A stretch of DNA of 64,000 nucleotides from Branchipolynoe longqiensis (Eukaryota; Annelida; Polychaeta; Phyllodocida; Polynoidae), in the NCBI GenBank assembly GCA_030323885.1, contig CM059187.1, positions 88,145,726-88,209,725 of the forward strand, written 5' to 3'. Shown piece by piece: positions 21,076-32,518 of the stretch; within the stretch, counting starts at the first letter, position 1, and every line of letters begins with the position of its first letter. A program made the position numbers and the translations under genes. The notes under the pieces are model-generated. The model had not been told where the DNA came from, made no database searches, and was given only the letters and a program-made list of their open reading frames with translations.

Positions 21076-21590
21076 TTGTAGTGGTCTGCACTGACCTCTC
21101 AGGCAAGGAGCTGCATAGACAGGTGGGCGTGGGTAGTGTGTTGATATCAGGGAGCCTAGCTGGTGTAATGGTTAGCACACTGGCCCGGAATGCAAAGAGA
21201 TGTGGGTTCGAGTCCTGCTCTAGGCACAATATTTCCCATTTTCATCACCCCCATGACACTGGTTGCCGTGACCATGATCCTTTACAAGCTATATGCTGCA
21301 TAGTTGTTGAACCTACCCTGTGTATGCAAGTGCATTGCATTGCCTGTATGTATGTAATTGTAAGCATTAAAAGACTTGCAATTCCAGGGGGACGAGTGTA
21401 CTGGTCTGCACTAACCTCTCAGGCAAGGAGCTGCATAGACAGGTAGGCGTAGGTAGTGTGTTGATATCAGGGAGCCTAGGTGGTGTAATGGTTAGCACAC
21501 TGGCCCGGAATGCAAAGAGATGTGGCTTCGAGTACCGCTCTAGGCACAATATTTCCTATTTTCATCACCCCCACGACACTATTTACGTTA
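21076..21590 (+). repeat. Dimeric SINE with tRNA-Gln-like head (family C), plus orientation
   Basis: A 323-bp unit followed by a second partial unit. Each contains an A box TGGTGTAATGGTTAGCAC and the first a B box GGTTCGAGTCC. The acceptor-like ends GAGCCTA and TAGGCAC pair at six of seven positions, but the anticodon stem does not pair, so this is a SINE head rather than a functional tRNA. The same one-and-a-half-unit arrangement with the same ends is at 22104-22606 in reverse. Confidence 0.85.
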
Positions 21591-21905
21591 AAACAGTCCT
21601 GATACAAGGCAATGAAATCTACACATTGAAGCAGAAGGTTTTTCAGTGTTAGTGAGCACTGACTCCCAATGCACTTAGGGGGTGGTTCTCCCTTGAGTAA
21701 TAATGCTGCATGAGTCAGCCTAATGCGCGAGAAAGAGTGCGTGGGCTTCCGGTGTGAAAATTGAGTTTTGATCGGGAATGTGAGTGTGTAGCCTATAATT
21801 TTGTGAGAGTACTGCAGCAGCTACCCCGCCTTGACCTGTGGATCCATCAGTGAACATGGAGAAGGGGTCTGCATATTGGATGTGAACATCTACATATATG
21901 CGCTA
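21591..21905. other. Spacer between inverted SINEs, no gene
   Basis: Nothing recognised. It separates the dimeric SINE from a TA-rich satellite. Confidence 0.4.
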
Positions 21906-22103
21906 TGTTCTATGAGTGGGCGTATATATAATATATATAGTATATATACTATATATACTATATATATACTATATATATACTATATATATACTATATATAT
22001 ACTATATATACACTATATATACACTATATATACACTATATATACACTATATATACACTATATATACACTATATATACACTATATATACACTATATATACT
22101 ATT
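21906..22103. repeat. AT-rich satellite (ACTATATAT)n
   Basis: Units ATATATACT and ACACTATAT repeat without interruption up to the reverse SINE, and the satellite resumes at 22607. The SINE therefore inserted into the satellite. Confidence 0.95.
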
Positions 22104-22606
22104 GTCGTGGGGGTGATGAAAATGGGAAATATTGCGCCTAGAGCGGGACTCGAACCCACATCTCTTTGCATTCTGGGCCAGTGTGCTAACCATTACACCA
22201 CCTAGGCTCCCTGATATCAACACACTACCCACGCCTACCTGTCTATGCGGCTCCTTGCCTGAGAGGTCAGTGCAGACCACTACACTCGTCCCCCTGGAAT
22301 TGTAAGTCTGTTCATGCTTACAATTACATACATACAGGCAATGCAATGCACTTACATACACAGGGTAGGTTCAACAACTATACAGCGCGTAGCTTGTACA
22401 GGATCATGCTCACGGCAACCAGTGTCATGGGGGTGATGAAAATGGGAAATATTGCGCCTAGAGCGGGCCTCGAACCCACATCTCTTTGCATTCCGGGCCA
22501 GTGTGCTAACCATTACACCACCTAGACTCCCTGATATCAACACACTACCCACGCCTACCTGTCTATGCGGCTCCTTGCCTGAGAGGTCAGTGCAGACCAC
22601 TACACT
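22104..22606 (-). repeat. Dimeric SINE with tRNA-Gln-like head (family C), minus orientation
   Basis: Reverse-complement counterpart of 21076-21590 with the same unit-and-a-half structure. Its heads keep the A box TGGTGTAATGGTTAGCAC and a B box (GGTTCGAGTCC or GGTTCGAGGCC). Together the two copies form a long inverted repeat with a ~515-bp spacer. Confidence 0.85.
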
Positions 22607-23090
22607 ATATATACTATATATACTAGATATACTAGATATACTCTATATATTATGTATACTATATATTCTATACATACTGTGTATTGTATGTATTATGTAC
22701 ACTATGCATACTATATGTACTATGTATATACTTTTTATATTAGACATACTATACATACTCTCCATACTATATATATTATATGTGCTGTCTATACTATATC
22801 TACTCTGTATAGTATGCATAATATGTATACTATGGATACTATGCATACTATACATACTATATTTTATATGTCATATATACACTGTATACTAAACATACTA
22901 TATATACTATGCATACTATACATACTATACATAATATAGATACTATGCATAATATGCATACTATACATGTTATACACAAAATACATAACATACATAATAT
23001 ACATAATATACACAATATGTATAATATACACATTATACAAACTATACATACTATACACACTATACATATTATACATAATTCAAAACACAA
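22607..23090. repeat. AT-rich satellite (ACTATACAT)n
   Basis: Nine-base words of the form CATACTATA and TATGTATAC, partly self-complementary. They continue the array at 21906 and reappear at 23730. Confidence 0.95.
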
Positions 23091-23414
23091 GGCGGAAGTA
23101 CATAATGTGGAAATTTTAATCAGAGTAAGGGTGAAGTGGAGGTAGTAATCAATGTCAAGTAGTAAGTAATAATCAATGATAAGGTTATCAAATAGGAAGG
23201 ACATGGTTGAGTACAGTAATGAGTGCAGGTAAAGTCAATCATGTTCAAGGCTAGGTCAAGTGTCAATAAGCAATAATGCGTTGGGTCAAGTGTTCAGGTA
23301 GATAAGTCGAGAATGACGGGTTAATGAGTCAGTAATCAAGGTAGGCAAGAATGAAGTCTCTGGGTGACCGGGACCTCAACCCTTATGATATGTGGGGTCG
23401 GGTGGGCTGGTGAA
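23091..23414. other. Spacer, no gene
   Basis: Contains loosely repeated AGTAATAATCAATG and GGTCAAGTGT words (23140-23310). Non-coding. Confidence 0.5.
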
Positions 23415-23705
23415 AAGAGGTGTTGGCGGCGAGGCGTGTGGTGGAGAAGTGGCAGAGGGAGAGGAGGGCGGAAGTAAGGCGGGGGAGGGCAGGGGACCAG
23501 CGGCGGCACCAGCGGTGGGTGCCGGTGCCGCCACCTGGAGGGAAGGAGGGTGAGAGGAAAGGGCGCGTCGGTGGCGCCGTCTGGACAGAGTGGAGGGGAG
23601 AGGGACGTAGAGAAGGGGTGGGGGGGGGGGGGAGAGAGTGGGGGAGGAGGGGAGAGAGGGGAGGTTGGAGGTGGAGGAGGGTAGGATGGGGAGGTTCCCG
23701 CCTCT
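23415..23705 (+). repeat. Purine-rich G/A tract
   Basis: About 290 bp strongly biased to G and A, with a run of more than ten G at 23620-23635 and words GGAGGGGAGAGGG. Such polypurine stretches can form triplex DNA. Frames here are low-complexity. Confidence 0.85.
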
Positions 23706-23729
23706 GTTTCGAATTACCCATATTGCCGT

Positions 23730-25490
23730 AGCAATATGAACAATATACATACTATGCATACTATGTATACTATATATATACTATTCATACTATACATATT
23801 GTACATACTATGCATATTATGTATACTATCTATATACTATACATAATATGCACACTATACATATTATGCATACTATACATAATATACATACTATACATAT
23901 TATAAATACTATACATAATAAACATAATATATATAATATATATACTATACATAATATGCATATCATATATACTCTTCCTGCTGTACATACTCTACATACT
24001 ATACATATTGTACACATAACATACTATTCATAGTACACACACTATACATAATATACATACTATACATACTCCACAAACTATACATCCTAGACACACTATG
24101 CAAACTAAGCACACTACACATACTATACATACTACACATAATATACATAATATATCACTATGCATATCATACATTATATGCACACTATACATACTATGCA
24201 TAATATACATAATATATGCAATATGCATACTATGCATATTATACACACTATACATAATATGCACACTATACATAATACATAATATACACATTATGCATAC
24301 TATACATAATATGTATAATATATATACTATTCATATTATACATACTATGCATAACATACATACTATCCATACTATACATACTATAACACTATACACAATA
24401 TACATAATATAACACGATACATACTATGCATACTACACAGACTAGACATACTATTCACACTATACACACTATACACACTATGCATAATATACATACTATA
24501 TATTATATATGTAATATTCATGCTATACATGCAATACATACTTTATACATACTATTCATACTATACATACTATACATGTTATGCATAGTATTCACACTAT
24601 ACACACTATGCACACTATACATCCCACACATACTATGCATAATATGCATACTCTACATACTATACATTATATACATATTATACACAGTATGCATACTATG
24701 CATTCTATGCACACTATGCATACTGTACACACTATACATACTATACATACTGTTCATAATATACATACTATACATAGTATAATACTATACACACTATTCA
24801 CACTATACACACTATACACACTATACATACTATGCATAATATACATAATATGCATACTATACATACTATGCATACTATACATAATACTATACATACTAGA
24901 CACACTACATACAGTATGCATACTATAATAATATGCATAATATTCACACTATACACAATATACATACTATTCACATTATAGTATTTATACACACTATACA
25001 CAATATACCCACTATGCATACTATACATAATATACATACTATACATACTATGTATACAATATATATATATTATTCATACTGTGCATACTAAACATACTAT
25101 TCAGACTATACATGCTATACATACTATTCAATATATACATACTATACATAATAATTAATATGCACACTATGCATATTATTCACACTATTCATACTATTCA
25201 CACTATACATAATATACCACTATACATGCTATTCATAATATTCATAATATACATACTATGCATATTATACATAGTATACATACTATTCACACTATGCACA
25301 CTATACATACTATACACACTATACATAATGTACATACTATGCATAATATTTGCACTATACATACTATACATACTATGCATACTATACACACTATACACAC
25401 TATGCATACTATACACACTATACATATTATACACACTGTACATACTATACATACTATACACACTATACACACTATACATGCTGTGTGGGG
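23730..25490. repeat. Large AT-rich satellite (CATACTATA)n
   Basis: About 1.76 kb of CATACTATA and CACTATACA words with GCATAC and ATAATATG variants. Its hydrophobic or His/Thr frames on both strands are artefacts of the 9-base period. Confidence 0.95.
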
Positions 25491-25955
25491 TGTGAGAGGG
25501 GAGTGCTGACAAAGCTGCCCACAGAGGTGCTCGCCGCCTTGCTGCCCAGTTTGTTGATTGGTGGCTTTCATCTGCTTCAGTCTCTTGTGAAATGGTCAGA
25601 TTAAAGGCCGTATTGCTACCCACATCACACATGCGCAGTCATTCCCCCGCTCGGAAATATGCATGCATGCTCCTGGGTGGAAGTGTTGTTTTTATGGCAA
25701 GTCGGTGACGTCAGAGTGTACCATATGTAGACAGGTACCCTGGGATGGACTGGACAGGATGTTTGAAGTCGACATATAGGCCTGTGCATGCCATGTTATG
25801 TATTGATGATATTAAAATAGCCAAGCGAAAATAGGTCAATATGTTAATGAGACACGGAATACCTGACCCGTGATTATCATTACTGGGTTAACCTAAAGGC
25901 GACGTAACGCGGATGACCAAATCGGAATAAGACTAACATAAGACCTGTCATGGTA
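25491..25955. other. Non-repetitive spacer, no gene supported
   Basis: Mixed-composition unique sequence. A short frame at 25497-25604 is discussed among the rejected items. Confidence 0.4.
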
Positions 25956-26400
25956 TCAAACCCCGGCCGAGTCAAATCAATGACTTAAAAAATTGATACT
26001 TGTCTATACCTAGCATGGTACTCGGCATTAATAGGATATGGCAAAGATTGGTTTTGCTCAGTAGATCGTGGGATCGTGGGTTCCAATCCAGGTCGAGGCG
26101 AACCGATTACTTAACAATTTATCCTTGTCGCGTCCTAGCCTGGCGTTCGGCATTATTAGGATAGGGCAATGAGCGGTGGAATTAGGAAGACCAATCGTCC
26201 GTGATTGAAATTTTCCCTGCTTAATCAACTAATCTACCAAGGTATCAGGATAATTTGAGTGGGATATTGGGTCATGGTGCTGGTGGCCTGGTCTTCCAAT
26301 GATGCAGCATTATAGAGTCACTATGAGTGCCAACTGTCACAAGTTGGTACCCGTCCTGATATGACCCTATATTTTGCCAGGATGTAAGGCCCCAACAAAC
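25956..26400 (+). repeat. Degenerate tRNA-derived SINE
   Basis: Head remnants near 26070 (GATCGTGGGTTCCAATCCAG) and two passes of the body word CGGCATTAATAGGATA/CGGCATTATTAGGATA suggest two overlapping SINE fragments. It ends TTGCCAGGATGTAAGGCCCC. Confidence 0.7.
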
Positions 26401-27000
26401 GAACGAAACAAATAGCCCATTGAAGCCAAGTGAAGTATAGTGTTCTATATGTACTATATCAATATATATATATATATATATATATTCCAGCAGGCGAGTG
26501 AGGATTTCCCGCCATTACCACCAGAAACTGCCGCTGGCGGCGCTGCGATCGTGCACCAGTAGGGAGCAAAGGAGCCAACGGCAACGAATGGACAATAAGA
26601 GTAAACAATAGTACCTGTAATAAGGAATATCACGATATAGACGAGGGCTACAACAACAAAATAGAAGACAACATATAAATGGGTTGGCATTTATTCCTCT
26701 AGCTAGAATAACAATACGCCTACCGGTACAATGGTCTTAAACTTAAAGGCAAAAATACAGGAGCAAGTGAGGCCGATCCGAAGCACTGGGGGCCCTTTAA
26801 TAGCATAGTGCAGCACCTTTGCAGCACAACAGGACCAAGGTAAAGGTTGGATAGGGCCGAATCGCACACAACTGTGGGTTCCCTAGCCAATAACGGTCAC
26901 ACCACAGATAAATAATAATAATAATATGTCCATATTTCCGCCTATATATAATGGTATAATCCTTTAATAAGTGTAAATCTTCTGATCTGACTGACACTAA
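26401..27000. other. No gene seen; (TA)n at 26460-26485
   Basis: A short TA microsatellite is followed by unique sequence with an AAT run at 26908-26926. No recognisable feature. Confidence 0.4.
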
Positions 27001-27290
27001 AGGCCCGGTCACATACACTTTAGTGGACGTGGTTGAACGTAGTGGAGGTTAACATAGTTGAACATAGTTAAACGTAGTTGAAAGTAGTTGAATGTAGTTG
27101 AACGTAGTTGAACATAGTTGAACGTAGTTGAACATAGTTGAACGTAGTTGAACGTATCAGCATCCGTACTTGTCCGTGATGTTAACTTGGTAATAACGTG
27201 GGTGAGCCATGATGTCCGATTTAATTTTTGGACATGTTCAAATAAGCGGTACGTTAGAGGCTGAATTTGCATCCATGATGCTAACATACT
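27001..27290 (+). mobile_element. Left part of a MITE with AAGGCCCGGTCACATACAC end
   Basis: The end sequence, followed by TTTAGTGGACGTGG and GTGGAGGTTAAC, matches the termini of the complete element at 27595-27866. Its interior expands GTAGTTGAAC about ten times (27065-27155). No right terminus: it runs into the 10-mer array. Confidence 0.65.
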
Positions 27291-27592
27291 CTAGCATACT
27301 CTAGCAGACTCTAGCTACTCTAGCATACTCTAGCATACTCTAACATACTCAAGCATGTTCTAGCATACTTTAGCATACTCTAGCATAGTATAGCATACTC
27401 TAGCATACTCTAGCATACTCTAGCGTACTCTAGCATACTCTAGCATACTCTAGCATACTCTAGCATACTCTAGCCTACTCTAGTGTACTCTAGAATACTC
27501 TAGCGTACTCTAGCATATTCTAGCTTACTCTAGCGTACTCTACCATACTCTAGTGTACTCTAGCATACTCTAGCATACTCTAGCATACTTGG
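27283..27592 (+). repeat. 10-mer array CATACTCTAG
   Basis: About 30 near-identical decamers TAGCATACTC. It sits between two MITE left ends of the same family. Confidence 0.95.
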
Positions 27593-27594
27593 AC

Positions 27595-27866
27595 AAAGCC
27601 CTGGTCACATAGGCATTAGTGGACGTGGGTGAACATAGTGGAGGCTAACATAGTTGAAAGTAGCTGAACATAGCTGAACATACCAGCATCCGTACCATAA
27701 TGTATTTATCCATATCATAGCATATTTCTCCTTACCAAAACCTGCCATACCTTAACATATTTCAAAGTAGTTTAATGTACTTATGCCACGTTTGACCCAC
27801 GTTAGCCTCCACTATGTTCACCTACGTTCAACTACGTCCACTAACGTGTATGTGACCAGGGCATAA
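27595..27866 (+). mobile_element. MITE with ~55-bp inverted termini (GCCCTGGTCACATA)
   Basis: The left terminus AGCCCTGGTCACATAGGCAT, then TTAGTGGACGTGGGTGAAC and AGTGGAGGCTAAC, is mirrored by GTTAGCCTCCACT and ACGTCCACTAACGTGTATG near 27801-27855. The interior is AT-rich and non-coding. No clear target duplication. Confidence 0.75.
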
Positions 27867-27902
27867 GTTTGTTAACATCCAGTATGCATGAGGAGGGCCA
27901 CG

Positions 27903-28000
27903 GTGGTGCCACCAGTACAGTGTTGAGTCCTGCGGAGTGTAACAATATAATAATAATTCCTCTAAACGTATCTCTATGCTTGCTTGCGTAACTTATAATC
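27903..28000 (+). repeat. Interspersed repeat family F, diverged copy
   Basis: CCACCAGTACAGTGTTGAGTC and AACAATATAATAATAATTCC follow the order found at 16738-16800. Confidence 0.6.
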
Positions 28001-28118
28001 ACATGTAGCGAACTAATGTGATAACAATACCCTTGCCTTCTAACAAACACCGAGTGCACAGCCCACTCAAACTCCCCGGTGAGGCTGTGTGCACTTAGGC
28101 GTATTGGTGACCTAAGGT

Positions 28119-28420
28119 TGGTTGGTTGTTGGAGTTTTACATCCTGGCAACATCTAAGGTCATTTCAGGACGGGTACCGACTTGTGACAGCGTGCAACTA
28201 TATAATGCTTCCACACTGGGACCTGATATCCCACTCAGTCACCTTATCCTGACACTGAGCCAACTGGTCCTTGCCTTCTCCTAATAATGCCGAGTGCCTG
28301 GCTAGGAAGCGACAAATATCAATTTTTAAGTCGTTAGTTTGACTGGACCAGTGTTCGAACCCCCATGTCTACCAAAGCGGGAGACGGACGCTCAACTCAT
28401 CCAGCCATCCCGCCTGGTCA
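28119..28420 (-). repeat. Full-length tRNA-derived SINE, type-A head, with 10-bp target duplication
   Basis: Perfect duplications TGACCTAAGG at 28109-28118 and 28421-28430 bound 302 bp. On the minus strand it starts with the type-A head (AGTTGAGCGTCCGTCTCCC, B box GGTTCGAACACTGG) and ends GTAAAACTCCAACAACCAAC. Confidence 0.93.
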
Positions 28421-28698
28421 TGACCTAAGGAGGTTTTTGTAGGTTTTGCACAGCGTCTAAGTGAATCTCAATCGGAAGGAGGAGGCGGGGGCTGCGGACC
28501 ACAATGTGTGCGGCTTCATTGAGAGGTGTCACGTGACGCCTGCAATGTGCACGTGACGGATGAGGGACAATGAGTTGACAATAGGTGATGGGATGGGTGC
28601 TTAGAATACAGCGGCTGCAGTTCCCGGGTGGCCGCTGCCGAGGGTATCAAGTTATAACAGGCAGTGATGTTGTACCTACTAGTCACCAGTCACCAGCC
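28421..28698. other. Spacer between two SINEs
   Basis: No feature recognised. Confidence 0.4.
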
Positions 28699-28708
28699 AC
28701 CAATGTTG

Positions 28709-29038
28709 GCGCGGGCGCGGTGGCCGAATCGATAGAGCGCAGGCCTCCCGTGCGGGAGATCGGGAGTTCAATTCCAGCTCGAGTCAAACCAATGACTTAC
28801 AAAATTAATACTTGGCGCTTCCTAGGCTGGCACTCGACATTATTAGGATAGGACAAGGACTGGTTGCTTCAGTGTCAGGATAATGTGATCCAAGTGCGAT
28901 ATCGGGTCATGGTGACGGTGGCCTGATATTACAGTGGGATAACACTATAAAGTCGCCATGAGTGTGCGCACTGTCACAAGTCGGTATCCGTGCTGATATG
29001 ACCTTAGATGTTGCCAGGATGTAAAACTTGAACAACCA
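28709..29038 (+). repeat. Full-length tRNA-derived SINE, type-B head, with 10-bp target duplication
   Basis: Perfect duplications ACCAATGTTG at 28699-28708 and 29039-29048 bound 330 bp. The head GGTGGCCGAATCGATAGAGC carries an A box, and GGGAGTTCAATTCCAGC a B box, giving an internal RNA polymerase III promoter. The body runs from GTCAAACCAATGACTTA to TGTTGCCAGGATGTAAAACT and is the reference for the other copies here. Confidence 0.95.
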
Positions 29039-29159
29039 ACCAATGTTGCAGTGATACTATCAAAAGGTCACGTGACTTCAGTTTGTCAATTTGCACTTTC
29101 ACTTCCGGTAATGGCCATATCGCGTTGAAGACGTTGGTTCCCATCCGATCACCAATGTT

Positions 29160-29330
29160 AAAGTTGCTTAGTACAATGAAAGTGCTAGATTTTCTAAAGA
29201 AAAGCACTTTACCTAGATTTGGTCCTGCATAAATTATCTAGCTTAGATACTGGTGCACTTACTCAATATTGGATTCAGTATTGTTGGATAGAAGGAATTC
29301 TAGGTCAATTTAATAGATGTCATAGCTGTT
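29160..29330 (-). repeat. Family E fragment
   Basis: GCTTAGATACTGGTGCACTTACT and GGATAGAAGGAATTC parallel the segment at 57838-57960 and, in reverse, that at 45700-45780. Diverged and non-coding. Confidence 0.45.
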
Positions 29331-29411
29331 TAGGCCTATGGGGTCTAGCGGAGTCGGCATGCATGCCAAAAATAATGGCGCATGATTTCTTTCACTTCAA
29401 AAATCACCAAA

Positions 29412-29733
29412 GTCTGCTTGGGCATTACATCCTGACACCATTTGATCGGGGATGGTACCGACGTGTGACAGTGCGCACTCATGGCCACTTTATTGTGCTG
29501 CCCCACTGGGAGTCCATGCCATCAGCATCATGACCCAATTCCCCACTCAGTCGCATTATCCTGATGCTGAGATAACCAGTCCTTGGCCTATCCCAGTAAT
29601 ACCGAATGTGAGACTAGGTAGCAACAGGTATAAATTTGGTAAGTCATTGGTTTGACTCGGCTGGGATTTGAACTCCCGACCTTCCGCACGGGAAGTCTGT
29701 ACTTTATCTGATTCGGTCACCACGCATTGCTGT
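29412..29733 (-). repeat. tRNA-derived SINE, type-B head
   Basis: On the minus strand the head reads GCGTGGTGACCGAATCAG, then CTTCCCGTGCGGAAGGTCGG and GGAGTTCAAATCCC. The body ends near 29412. Confidence 0.88.
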
Positions 29734-30295
29734 GAATTCGGAATGGCATTAAATCATCATCATCACTCAGAGCAAGTGTCTCTTCAACCTTTAATGAGCG
29801 TTAAAGAAAAAATGGATAGTATTTGGTAGGAAGTAGTTTTCTTTTTTTGTTGGTATGCTTTGTGCGGATGGAGTGGGGTAGTTTTTCGCTTGTGTTTGTA
29901 TGGTTTATTTTTAAAGTTAATGCTGCCAACACTTGTGGCTTAGTTGTGGTAAAACGAGCAGCGTGGATGAGAGTGTAATGGAATGAGCTGCTCCTGCCAA
30001 TGTCATTCAGCATGAGCATATTCTGAATTCTGAACTGACTAAATGACTCCTGCTCACACACACAGCATATAAAAATAACGCGCTCGTTCTCTTTGAGCGA
30101 TTATCAATTTATCACTAAGTGTTTTTTTTTTTATTATGAGAATAACTGAGAAAGGAAACTGGTGAAATTCAGAAATGTCTATATTATATAGTGATCCTGA
30201 TTAGACAGGTTAGCCACTACAACTATTTATAATTCATAATACTTATAAATAGCAGGCAAAATATTGCTGAATGATTCCATGAATGATAGAGAGTG
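29734..30295. other. AT-rich spacer, no gene
   Basis: Only short open frames. An A/T run lies at 30121-30140. Confidence 0.4.
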
Positions 30296-30385
30296 TTGGT
30301 ATATATATCAACACACTCTATATATAACAACATACGATATATGTATATATATATATATACCAACACACTCTATATATATATTGAA
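30296..30385. repeat. TA-rich hairpin-forming sequence
   Basis: GTTGGTATATATATCAAC and two copies of CAACACACTCTATATATA flank a (TA)n run. Confidence 0.7.
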
Positions 30386-30489
30386 ATGGTGATACGAGCT
30401 ATGAACCTTTGAGCCATTGATGTTCTAGTGAGGCAGCCATATATATAATAGGCCATATATATAATGACTTATATTGCATATATACAAAA

Positions 30490-30590
30490 AAAACTTCCGA
30501 GCGTGTGGAGTGTGCAGCCCGCCCCGCTGGGAGACCCCCCCCCCCCCCACCAACAGGAGGGGGGGGGGCACTACACACTACAGATCTTAT
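30490..30590 (+). repeat. Dispersed repeat with a C-run/G-run hairpin, copy 1
   Basis: A run of about 15 C, a short loop ACCAACAGGA, then a run of ten G (30534-30570), flanked by GAGCGTGTGGAGTG and CACTACACACTACAG. The same arrangement occurs in the opposite orientation at 49262-49372. Confidence 0.7.
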
Positions 30591-30627
30591 TACACGCGAT
30601 AAGTGGCTTATCACTATCCATATATAT

Positions 30628-30826
30628 ATGCTCTATAATCTATTATGGGAATATAAACAAAGACAATATCATCTTCAGTTATATCTATATTGCTATACGT
30701 GAACCGCGGCTAGTGTATGGCAGCAATTAGTTCCAGGTTTGACCACACCGGCGCCACCTGTCAGGGGCTCTGACCTGCCAACTAAGTCTGGTTGTTCTCG
30801 CCTCCAGACCCTCTCGGACAGTCATT
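30628..30826 (+). repeat. Interspersed repeat family G, next to YR element 2
   Basis: TATGCTCTATAATCTATTATGG, GGCGCCACCTGTCAGGGGCTC and CGCCTCCAGACCCTCTCGGA have counterparts in the same order at 53476-53688. It lies 125 bp upstream of the gag knuckle of YR element 2 and may be that element's terminal repeat. Confidence 0.65.
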
Positions 30827-30950
30827 TTTTTACTATATACATAATATACATATATATATATACATATATAGACATATGTACATACATATATATATATATA
30901 TATATACATACATGTACTTATTCCTATATATGCATATATAAATACAATTA

Positions 30951-31130
30951 GGCCATTGGTGTTCCCACTGTGGGAGTATGACGCACAAGAAGGTGACCTG
31001 TCAATGAGACTGAAGTGCGGCAAGGTGCGGGGTGCCCCAGACTGGGTCTACGAACGCGCCTACTCATACCGAGTTGAATGCTTCAATTAAGGCCATTAAC
31101 GGCGGTGATAATGAGGGAGCGCTAGCTGTT
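30951..31130 (+). pseudogene. YR retrotransposon 2: gag zinc-knuckle fragment
   Basis: In the frame starting at 30951 the residues GHW precede CSHCGSMTHKKVTC (30960-31001), a CX2CX4HX4C knuckle closely matching those of YR element 1. A TGA stop follows two codons later. The rest of Gag upstream is replaced by TA-rich repeat. Confidence 0.8.
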
Positions 31131-31193
31131 ACATGTGCCACTGACTGTGTGAAGGACTCGCCTACAGAGGGTGCCAGGATTGTGCCAGTGTAG

Positions 31194-32470
31194 GTGACTG
31201 CCCCTCTCATTGAACAAATTGACTCTGATTTTTATTGCAAACCGCAGCCGACCGCTAACAAGGTTGTCAATAATTTTGCTGTTGAACATGTCTATTGTCC
31301 TGTGCCCCGTATTTATCCTGGTGATGTAACTTCCCTCACAGGTTTTCCAAAATGGGTGCCCCTGGTATGTCACTGGCTATCGGTGTGTAATGATGGTAAT
31401 TGCTTTGCTGTTTCTGCGAGTGACACATCATCAGCTGATCGTACAATTTTGTAATTTTGTTGTTTCTATGGCTTGTTCTAATGGCACTTGCCCGTGTGGA
31501 CACACAGTTTGGGGTTGCACGGCTCAATTGAAGCCTTGCAGCATTTTTTGTGAATGCTTTTACAGGGGAGCTCCAGATGAAAATTGGGAATTTATATTAC
31601 ACGGTGTTATTTTCGGTTTCAGATCAATTAATAAGTCCTGGGATGCGTCATATAGTGGGCGTACAGGGATTTTTGTAGCTCTGATCACCGTAATTGTATT
31701 GAAGGCAAATTGCTTAAAGAATTGCATGATGGTAGAATTAGTAGTGTGCAGCTACCCCCTACTTGTGTCCATAATAATTTTGCTGTACCGAAGTCAAACA
31801 GAATCGGGCTACGCGTGATTACGATTGCAGCAAGCCGTATGAGGCTTCTGTAAATAATTATGTTGATGAAGTGGCAACAACTTTTGCTTACAATACAGTT
31901 ACTACATTAGTGGATAAGATTGTTCAATATGATTATATTGCCACAGTGGACATAAGTGAGGCTTACAGAGCTATTAATATACACCCAGATAACCGTATCA
32001 GACAACGCCTCATGTGGGATTTTGGTGGTGGTTTTGAATATTTTGAGGATAACAGGCTATACATGGGGCTGTCCTCTGCGCCTTATATTTTCAATCTTCT
32101 TTCGGACTTTGTCATCCGTTGTGCTGCCCGTCGAGGGATATTATACGTGGCAAATTAGTTAGACGATTTTGCTATTGTCGGACACTCATTTGAAGACTGT
32201 TGTAGGAGTCAAAATATTGTTATTAGCGTCCTAAGAAGCATGGGTTTCCATATTAATTTCGGCAAATTCACCTAGCCATTACAAACAAGCCGGTACTTGG
32301 GTATTAATGTTGATACTGCTAATCAGCAGCTGAGGCTACCCTCAGACAGAATTCTGAAACATAAAAGACATTTGCAAAGATTTTTGGCGTTGCGTAAGGC
32401 GACAAGGAAGCAGCTCGAGAAGCTTGGAGGTCATCATCTTTCGCACTGCACCACAGTCATCTGAGGTGGA
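31194..32470 (+). pseudogene. YR retrotransposon 2: reverse transcriptase, decayed
   Basis: RT pieces occur in order: KLLKELHDGRISSV and CVHNNFAVPK (31710-31800), then, in another frame from 31871, DYIATVDISEAYRAINIHP (catalytic-Asp block), LYMGLSSAPYIFN, and a stop directly before LDDFAIVG at 32159. The stop occupies the usual Tyr of the YxDD-type active-site box. FTPLQTSRYLGINVD-like wording with another stop follows near 32270. Aside from stops and one frame change the domain order is complete. The wording fits RTs of the DIRS/Ngaro order rather than Ty3 or Copia elements. Confidence 0.88.
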
Positions 32471-32518
32471 CATTCTTTCTCGACTCAGGTCTTCAACACA
32501 ATCCATACACTAAGGAAG

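Noticed and set aside
21170..21240. Apparent tRNA-Gln gene
   Set aside because: A and B boxes and acceptor-like ends are good but the anticodon stem does not pair, and it recurs inside dimeric SINEs.
25497..25604. Short frame LTKLPTEVLAALLPSLLIGG with faint F-box-like spacing
   Set aside because: Too short, hydrophobic by chance, runs out of a satellite and lacks exon boundaries.
27283..27592. Regular short array resembling a CRISPR
   Set aside because: Contiguous 10-mers without unique spacers, in a eukaryotic repeat context.
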